Assembly (NCBI GenBank): GCA_001949185.1
Contig: BDGG01000011.1
Coordinates: forward strand, 1,678,902 to 1,742,901
Length of the DNA stretch: 64,000 nt
Origin: Ramazzottius varieornatus
Lineage: Eukaryota; Tardigrada; Eutardigrada; Parachela; Ramazzottiidae
Reading direction: 5' to 3'
Positions 55,953 through 64,000 of the stretch are shown here, piece after piece. Below the pieces are notes generated by a model. The model had not been told where the DNA came from. It did not search any database and was given only the letters and a program-made list of their open reading frames with translations. Numbering within the stretch: the first letter of the stretch is position 1; the number at the start of each line of letters is the position of its first letter. Position numbers and translations under genes: made by a program.

Positions 55953-58900
55953 TCACCGCACTATTGACTTACTATAGTTGAAGAGCTGAATCAACGCCGC
56001 CTCGACGCTACGTGCGCCGTATTCAGAGTGTTCGTCGATGATGTTGAAATCCACCACAAATCCTTCAGTTTCCCAGATGCGACAAATTTTGTCATGTTTT
56101 GCGGTAACACTATTCTGGTCGATATACTTTATCGCTTTGCTTCTTTGCTCTGGTAGTCCAAACCAAGGACGAGATTCCGCCATATGGTCCTCCGGTCGTT
56201 CTTGGTTGGTCTTTGAGAAGCCCACGTAGAATATTCCATCAAAGAATGTTTGAAATATAGCCTGGAACTTGAATTTTAGTCGATCATCGTATCTTCCTAG
56301 CTGCAGAAGAGCGTCTTTAACGTTTTTTCCATCCACCAGAAGATACACCATCCCGCGATGCTCTTCATTCTTAGTTTTTTCCAATTCTTTTACCAATGTT
56401 GTGAACTTTGAATAGACTCGAGACGTCTCGTTTCCCTGTATTAGAAAGTCCCACTGATCCATCACGAAGTCCCACCCGACAAATTTCATATCCTTGGATT
56501 CGGGTATCAGCCCGCCTAGGAACCGAGGTATCAGTCAAGAGAAATGACCTCAAACACTGATAAGGGAATCTTCTGAAGTAAAACATCAGACCAGAATCTC
56601 GATATGCTCGAACGACAGCTGAAACATCTGAGAAACTTTCAACAAGCGACGGCGATCTCGTGCGTGGACCTACTTCGAGTGTTTGACAAATCTTAGAATG
56701 CGTGGGACTTCCGTACAACTCGTATGGGGCCATTGAGTTTTGTATATCTGGCGACTCTCGTTTGGTTTATAACTACGACTGGGTTTTTTAACGTCCATCT
56801 CTTCAGGCAAAAACTACTGATCAAATCGCGCGAAATTTTGTACACAACATCGGAGGACAATTTGTGGGTGGCTAAAGCAGTTGTCATTGCTTAAAGTTCG
56901 ATTTGACTTTCGTCTGGTCCATTTTCTTGGCATATAAAAGCTGTTTGAATATCCACTTCACCAGTTGGCTAGGGTCGAAATAGATTTTCTGAACATGACC
57001 TTCCCGAAATTGTGTGGTTGGCCACATATTAGAAACAGTCCCTCAGAAGGTCCTCATGAAGCTAGCTCACAGGTTAAAAGTGAAATAGGTTTCCGGTTCG
57101 GAAGGGCTCGCCGCATGGAACTGACAAATTGCTCCAACGGACCGCTAACCAAGTCATCCAGAACTGGAGATCATGTGCATCAGATTCAGAAGCTGGATTT
57201 CCACATAATACGGACTGCCGATCCCTCCTGAAGAGTCTGGTCGAACAGATGTGTGGCTCATCCTCAGCGGTCAAACGACCTACTTTTCGCGATTTTAGAT
57301 TTACTACTGTATCGTTATTCGATAAGCCTACGCAACGTGATCCGTGCAACACCACCTCTGAAACTGCGGTATTGGCCAAATTCACTATTCATTTTATCTG
57401 GTTTGAAAACTGCTATACTGCGAAAAAGCTAGCTCGTGAGTTGTCTCCTCAACACTCAGGGATCCACGGGTTACGTGCATTTTGTGGCACGATGGGTCCA
57501 AACTCACCCCAGTGTTTTAACTGACAGGAATGGAAAGGCGGTACTTGTTTCGGCCAATCAGCCCATTTTCATTATTCCATAGTTCTATGTTTGATTGCGC
57601 CCGCAGCCAGTAGCGGTTTTTCACACAAAGAGAAATGAATTTTCTCAAACTTCCGGATCAATGACCGACGCGGATCCGACTCACGACTTGGAGGTAGCAA
57701 CGAGTTTTGGAACTCGTAAATGTTCAGGCTGAACAGCAAGTGTCATTTTTTAGGTTTTTTTGAAGAAAGAGAGCAACTTACTGCATTGGTGGTTATCGGA
57801 TTCAACCTTGTAATAGAATTTCATCCTACACTCCGGGCATTCGTAGCCTCCTGTAATGAAACTACAGTAAGTTACAATGCGACTTGATATGCATCCATAG
57901 CGATATCATGTTAGTCACAGTCCGGATTTCACAGGTTTACCGGAATGATTACTCGTATAGGCGGTGAACATTACGTTGTCACAGACAGGACAGCTACAAG
58001 GGCCTTCTGTTTTGTAGGTCGGTGGTATTTCCAGAGGTTTTAACCTTCTCAGAAACAATCCGATCTACTTGTTTGTTTTCATCTACGGAATTATCGCCTG
58101 CGTTTGAACTTGGCGACATACGTCTGTTTCGGATCATCGTTCTTAATTCCTTGTTCGTCACTACGTCACACAATCAAACTTCTACACTGGGGTGGCTCTC
58201 AGTGTACGTCAGTTATACAGTTACCACTGTCCTTCTTTCCCGGTTTACCTCCTTCGTTCTCAAAGTCCCAATGACGTTTCCTGTAGTGCTCTCTCAGCCA
58301 CGTTGCGGAGTCGTTCTTATCGCACGTATCCCAGCAAGTACGGCAAACGGCTACATCATGCGGCTTTTCTGCAACCGAAAGATCAACACCATCTTGTCAG
58401 CAAGGTACTCACCCAGATTGCACTAACTTCCTTACCGTCGCAATTGGTGAGATAAACACTAGATAGTCTCAAAACTCTGCAACTCACCGAGGCACGGGCC
58501 ATGTGCTTTTAAGTTCTCTTTTGTCTTCAGTCTTTGACCACATTGCTTACAAGGAATCTTGATAGATGAGGCTTCTACAAAACAAAAGTATTGTTATCCT
58601 CCATATATCCTGCATAGTCCCGCAGCATTGAGTGTTCGAACGGGTAGATTGGAGACAGCTTTTGGGAAATCTCACATACGGCTGTGCCGCACCAGAGATC
58701 TCCGAAGATTTGATTGTTGGATTCAGTCTGATGCGGTATTGCATCAGACTTACCATGCTTCCAACCTTTTTCTTGTCTCCCGATGCTCCAGTCATACTGT
58801 CTCGCTTTTTCCTTGCTGTCCTAGATAAAGTAAGTGACCGTGCTTCACGGAACTCGTCTGAGGATGTATGGCGGATTACTAGCTACCCCACTGCTGTTGT

Positions 58901-61900
58901 TTCAGGTTAGTCGACAGAGCGTCGTGTTAGCCTGCCTGCCTCGTCCTGCCATCTCGTGTTTGGTGTTCCTGTCTTCTGGCCTCGCTTTCTCCCGGTTCTC
59001 CTTGTTCAAGTGGGTAATCGACTTTTTCGTGGCAGTCACCATGGGATGAATGGTGACTGCCACGAATGAATGAATGGTGGATCAGTTGAGTACCCGACTG
59101 CTCTAATCTCAGGCTAGCCGGTCGTAACCAAGTGTTTGCTTGCCTGCCTCCCGTCATCGTGTGCTTGGGGATTCCTGTCTTCTTGGCGGTACTGCCTCTA
59201 CCCTTCACATCCTTCGCCTCTTTCAGAGCTCCTCATACCTGCTGCTTGTTTTTGCTTGGTTGTCTTACAGGTTAGAGATGGTATTAGCAGGGTAACATAC
59301 TGATGGTGCACTTGGATGCAGGTGCGCGTCTCCGGTAGACATGCGCATTGTGATGCATGACGGTTCTGGCTTTTCAAAACGGATGCTACATGCAAGTGCA
59401 TACAACTTTTGAAGTGATGCTCTGTTCTTGTTTCACAATTTATTTTTCGGTAAAGTATGACGTCATCGGTTCTGATGGGCGTGTCAGTGATTCCCGCCTC
59501 CCCTAGTCGCTTTTGAGACCGCGTTTCCACTGATCTGATATCACCGTGCTGCACAGCTGCGCGACTATGCAGGATAGGGGCATCTCCATACGATAATGCG
59601 TCCAAAGCATGTCTGACCAAATTGTTCAGGAGAGCATTTTAAAGTTTTCGGACCTCAAGGGTAATCCTAATTGGAACTTGTACCTACATCAAAAAGACCC
59701 TAAGGAATACGAATTCGAAGTCAGAATCAAGTTTCGACCACAGCTCAGAAAGGTAGGAAGAACAAGGTGGAAGCCCCGAATTCCCGTGTATTACGTAATC
59801 AGCACGCGGATCGGTTGTACGCGCTGTGCGCAGTCATCTTAATTAATTAATCAAATAACAACAGTGCAGAGAAGACGTGCACCGGAAGTGCTCGCTAGCG
59901 CTCGTCTCTAATCAAAGCGCGTTGATCGTGTTAAGACTGGCTCCCAACACCCCTTTGTTTTTCGAATAGAATTCTCAAAACTATCAGCCATTCGTTTTAT
60001 CTTCATTACGGTAACAAATGGTAGCAAAATGAACCTGTGATGCACTTTGGTATTCCAAATGACCTGATGTCGGAAAAGACCGATTCGGAGAAAAAACACT
60101 TTGGACGCATTCTCGTATGGAGATACCCATATATTGACTCTGATACTGGCCCAGACTTTATCGTTGTGCGTATACCATTCCGCGTTTGAATGCAGCTGGG
60201 CATTGCCGTACGGACATCGACGCTATCAGTGGTCAAAAGTGGTAAGTGGTTAGTGGTGCGATGCAAGCATATAGTACTACAGCTCAGTAGAAATCCCTTT
60301 GTGTCCGACCACGAGATAAACGACATAATTCTGGCGTACCCGTTTTTCGGACGTAATTCTGACGGCGTAAATTATTTAAACATTATCATCAGTGCTTGAT
60401 TCATTTCTCATCGTACGCCTGTCGATACAAGTTCAGGCTTTTCAATATTAGACAAACCCCTCTTCCTCCCAAGACCAATTTCTTCGATCCTGTACCTATC
60501 TTCATTGTAAAACCTATCCAGAGCTCTGCGAGATAAGTTTGTCTACCTGGGAAACGAAAAACCAAGCTAATTGATGCAGCGAGCTCAAAAATACAGACCG
60601 TCGGGACTAGTCCCGAAAATAGGTACGGCCGAATTATGTCGTTTACCTCGTAATAGTTTTATATTATGCTTTCATGTGACGCACAGGTCATGTAAGCAGC
60701 CAGTGCTACGGACATTTGCAAGTGCGCGTAAACGTTACGGCTGCCCCCAGATATTTCATGTCGTTTGTCGAATTTCATGTTTGTGGTACATCGACCTAAA
60801 TCATTGCTCGCCGAAAACAGTCTGGAAGGCAGTGAAGAGACAAGAGGCGTCTGAAAATGACTTCCAAGTTATGTGGAATATCCTCCACCTTACCTAGACC
60901 TGGTCCAATTCAGTAGACCACGGTTTCAGTTTGTCAGACGGCTCGCTAACAAATTGCTGGTCTCCGATTGAATTTGGGCTCACGACCAGTTTCCAACAGC
61001 TGGGGGAAGACCGAGAGTCGCATTCTCAAAGGGTGAACCAGCCGCAGACCGCTTCAGAAAAGCCGTCGTGTGACGGACAGTGTCCTTCAGTGTTCTTCTT
61101 GTGTAGCTGCCACGGGCACAGCCGATGGTGTCCTCTAGTCGAACCCGAATGGGCGACCAAAACCCCCCACGAATTTTGCGTTTCCCGGAAACTTTTTAAA
61201 AAATTTGAACGATTTGTTTGCTCGCCTTTCACACACCTTACTTACCACATTTATAGTAGTGTGTCACAAGTGATCCGATATCGTCAAAAGACTCCAGACA
61301 TTGCTCGCAAGCATCAGCATCTGCAAGGAGAAGAGATTCTCATCTGTTACGAGTTAAACTCTGGACACCACAGAATTTGCCTGCGGGCGAATTTCTCTCA
61401 CGCCAGCTGCTGTATGTGCGAGGTAAACGACGCGATTTGGTCATAGCGAATTTCCCGTCACGATTCGGCCAGTCCCAGAAGTTTATGCTTTACAACCTAC
61501 GCTACCTTGATTGTTCATCGTACAAAACGCAGCGATTCCGTTGAGTATACACTGAGAAAAAACCTGACCGAATCGTGGGTTAAAATCTGCTATGACCAAA
61601 TCGCCTCGTTTACCTCTTACCTTTAGCTTCCGTCACGAATTTATCAATACGGTCAGCCAGAGTTTTTGTAGCATCGGTGAGCTCCGGAAGAATATTCAAA
61701 CTCAGGGTCACCGTATCACCTATTATCATGGCATCTGGAACAAATAAAGCACACTTGTTTTACCAACCAAAATGAAACAAACGATTTACAGTAGTGGTAA
61801 GCTGGTTGTGGTAACAATTTTAGACTGGCGTCGCGTTCCATACTCTTTTGGTTTGTGAATGGCTCACACATGGTTGAACGGTAGCTAATATTGTATTTCT

Positions 61901-62268
61901 ATGGTGTCCGTACTTATTCCATTTTTTCCGTTTGCTCTGCAGCGGATTTCTTGTGTTTTTGGGCAAGCATCCCACCATTTTCCTGAGTCGTCCAGAACGG
62001 GTGGTGTCCAATTTTCAATACTTTTCCATAGCGAAGCTGCATCATTACTGCTTGTGTCAATACCAAGTTTTTCGCAGAGTATCTTTAGGTCACTCAGAGA
62101 GACGGATATCGTCGCTCCTAAAGCTTCGTTGTTGGTACTGCTAGAATCCAGTTCTGCTGTAGCGTTGTTGTTGGTGGTAGAAGGGCTCAATGGATCTGTA
62201 ACACTTGCTCTGTACAGCACTTTCGGCCCATCGCACTTTTTCAAACTCAGAACACACAAATTAACCAT
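55953..62268 (-). CDS. Zinc-finger array with C-terminal GIY-YIG nuclease domain
   Basis: Minus-strand exon chain: 62268-61914, 61734-61621, 61320-61246, 58574-58488, 58006-57941, 57850-57782, 56515-55953; 442 residues. Every internal exon is a multiple of three with phase-1 borders. Four mini-exons each encode one finger: CEQCLESFDDIGSLVTHYYKC, trimmed as C-x2-C-x12-H-x3-C; CKQCGQRLKTKENLKAHGPC; CPVCDNVMFTAYTSNH; CPECRMKFYYKVESDNHQC. The last exon is a GIY-YIG domain of the ANKLE1/LEM-3 type: MVYLLVD (GIY strand), IFYVGFSK (YIG strand), ERPEDHM, and SVEAALIQL with the metal-binding Glu. Such proteins cut branched or bridging DNA. The N-terminal exon has LSDLKILCEKLGI, perhaps a small helical DNA-binding module. 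No ankyrin repeats or LEM domain seen. The start at 62268 is tentative. Confidence 0.78.
59026..59066. repeat. 17-bp perfect hairpin
   Basis: TTCGTGGCAGTCACCAT (59026-59042), 7-nt loop, perfect complement 59050-59066. It sits between two diverged direct copies (about 58890 and 59090) of a CTGCCTGCCTC-containing block of roughly 100 bp, inside a long intron of the GIY-YIG gene. Confidence 0.75.
59609..60189 (+). CDS. Small uncharacterised protein, nested gene
   Basis: Two exons, 59609-59752 and 60025-60189, phase 0 at the junction, 102 residues: it begins MSDQIVQESILKFSDLKG and ends FIVVRIPFRV. The first exon has alternating polar/hydrophobic stretches (EFEVRIKF), the second HFGRILVWRYPYID; both suggest beta structure. 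No signal peptide, membrane span or known domain. It lies on the strand opposite to, and within the 2.7-kb intron (58575-61245) of, the zinc-finger/GIY-YIG gene. The clean phase-0 join and codon-like composition are the support. Confidence 0.5.
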
Positions 62269-64000
62269 TTTGTCGTACCAGATGTAAAATATGTGTTTCC
62301 TGCACAATCTAAAGCTCATTTTCTAACTTAGCACTTGTAAATTTCGAGCATAACCGCGAGGAAAGCGTTTCAAGGTTAATTAGGCTCGTTAATGGACTCC
62401 ACTGTAGTAAAAGTCTTACCGGTCATGGTATTTTATGCCGGAAAACACAGCAGGCGTAAAACAGCTTTGAGGATGCGCAAAATACCACTTGAACTCGTAT
62501 CTATAAACAGTGCTAGTGGAAAAACAAAGGATCAGAAATACCAGTGTCGGCAACGGTAACTGTCAAGAGGGGATTCAACAGCAAGCGCATTAAACATCAG
62601 TGGACAACCTGCGTTCTTTACGGATTGAGTGTGTTGTGTAGCGTCAACAGTCTTACGCTGAAAATCCAGTAACGCTCGCCCGTCAACTTTCTGCAAACAG
62701 TTGAACGCCGGAAGGCGAGTCACAATTTTTTGCGGTATGAAAGCGCTTAAGGGGTGCGCTGAAGTTACCATTAGCCAACTTACCAGCGTCTAAAAGCCGG
62801 TTTTGCCGGCATCTGTCAGTACAATGTTAAGTCTCGGTGCATCGATACAAAATGGCGCAGTAATGCTTGGTACTGCTTGTGTCCGTTTAAATGTCTCTCT
62901 GATTAGTTTGGGCTAGATCGTTCAAGCAACTTTCTTAGTTCAGATAATGCCCGTGGCTCAGGCACCTGCTCGCATTACGGTGTCTGAAGATGCTCGCATG
63001 TGTTTAGATACCTCGTAATTTTTCTAAGCACTCATCAATGTACACGACTCGCGAACCAGAGCGCCTTAGCTACCCAAACACCACAAACGACGTTCCTGTT
63101 GCACGGTCCTTGTACAACAGACACAACACGAGGATGTCGACGAGAAAAGCGGTAATTCTAAAGCAAAAAGCATTACCGGCGTACCATACTGCACCAGTAG
63201 CATCCGAGCAAACTGGTCAGCGAAAAAGGAGAAGCCGGTGTTATTGAGACCTTGCTGAATCTGGTCCTGAAAGTCCAAGAAAGAGTGTCGATACTGTACT
63301 AGGTCCCCGCAATGTAGTCTGTACCAAGCGCCGGCTGGCAGCCTTTTGCGGTGTCACGACAAAACATGTTAAGTTATCTGTCCAGGCTGCCGCAGCTATG
63401 CTATAAGCCAGCAGAAGTATTTACTTACACCACTCATCTCACCTCACAGTAGGTTTCTAGCGTCAACAATAAACACTTAAGCTTTGGTCTAGCAATAATC
63501 TGTGGAACAATACAGTACTGTAAACTTAGAGCGACTCAGCGTAACACAAGCTGGACAACGTGTAAGTTAAATGCACCTGTCTGATCGTTGAGTTCAGTAT
63601 GACGGTATCGTACAAGTCTACAGCAAGCGGGGGTCCCTACTGCAGTTAAAAGAAAAACCGTCCTCAACATGCATTACAATTCCGAAAGGCTCATTATAGA
63701 TAACCGATCGATGTCCGACGCGGAAGGAGTGACGTCAAGTGGTGGGAATAGAAGCACTTCATTACGTGCAGAAGGAATGACTTTGCCATGGAAGTCTCCG
63801 AGGCAATCATCATAGCCCGGTGGGGATTCTTCCTCTTCCAGTAGAACAAAAGGTACAATGAAAATCTATGTAACAGTTTCGAGAGTTCGTTTGACACGCA
63901 GTAAATGTGCTCCACGTAGAGATACACGGGTTGGAGGAGGTGGGGCTGTTCCAACTGTAAACGGAAGCTCGACCGACAATATTTTCTGATCGTCGCTGTT
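62269..64000. other. Right end of the window
   Basis: May contain upstream exons and the promoter of the minus-strand GIY-YIG gene. Minus-strand frames at 62771-62532, 63278-63066 and 63954-63694 are open but I cannot link them by phase. Confidence 0.4.

Overview
The window is nuclear DNA from an animal. Genes carry short spliceosomal introns (many 40-120 bp), families are metazoan (SPT5, procollagen galactosyltransferase, receptor tyrosine kinase), and a 7.4-kb mitochondrial insertion uses the invertebrate mitochondrial code (AGA=Ser, TGA=Trp) in the panarthropod gene order cox1-cox2-K-D-atp8-atp6-cox3-G-nad3-A-R-N-S1-E-F-nad5...nad6-cob. A tardigrade or close ecdysozoan relative is the best inference, but the species cannot be fixed from the sequence alone. 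A 50-base N gap lies at about 40814-40863.

Left part, 1-10 kb: a secreted EGF/LDL-receptor-class-A protein gene (+, six exons, TATA box) converges on the transcription elongation factor SPT5 (-, fourteen exons, 1159 residues). From 10.67 to 18.12 kb lies the degenerate mitochondrial insertion (NUMT). It is followed by a broken Harbinger transposase (+) and a low-complexity minus-strand reading frame. At 21.9-24.6 kb is a complete ER-resident procollagen galactosyltransferase (seven exons, C-terminal HDEL). At 25.4-27.7 kb is an F-box-like gene whose F-box is split by an intron carrying a Harbinger-type non-autonomous element.

Middle, 28-47 kb: mostly repeats. A 1.29-kb DD37D mariner (33276-37780) was itself hit by a 3.2-kb TA-flanked element that contains a pogo-type transposase. 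Next to it sits the most unusual gene: a receptor tyrosine kinase whose ectodomain is two GH16 (beta-glucanase/glucan-binding) folds with degenerate catalytic motifs. Its likely signal-peptide exon lies on the other side of the mariner. A 237-bp near-perfect inverted repeat, a decayed FLYWCH/MULE transposase with a MITE in its intron, and a predicted single-pass membrane protein follow.

Right part, 48-64 kb: a long gene-poor stretch with short palindromic MITEs, then a minus-strand gene made of symmetric phase-1 mini-exons, four of which each encode one C2H(C) zinc finger, ending in a GIY-YIG nuclease domain of the ANKLE1/LEM-3 type. A small plus-strand gene is nested in one of its introns. 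A recurrent imperfect hairpin (arms CCAAGTGGCGCAC / GTGCGCCACTTGG) occupies introns of three unrelated genes in the window.
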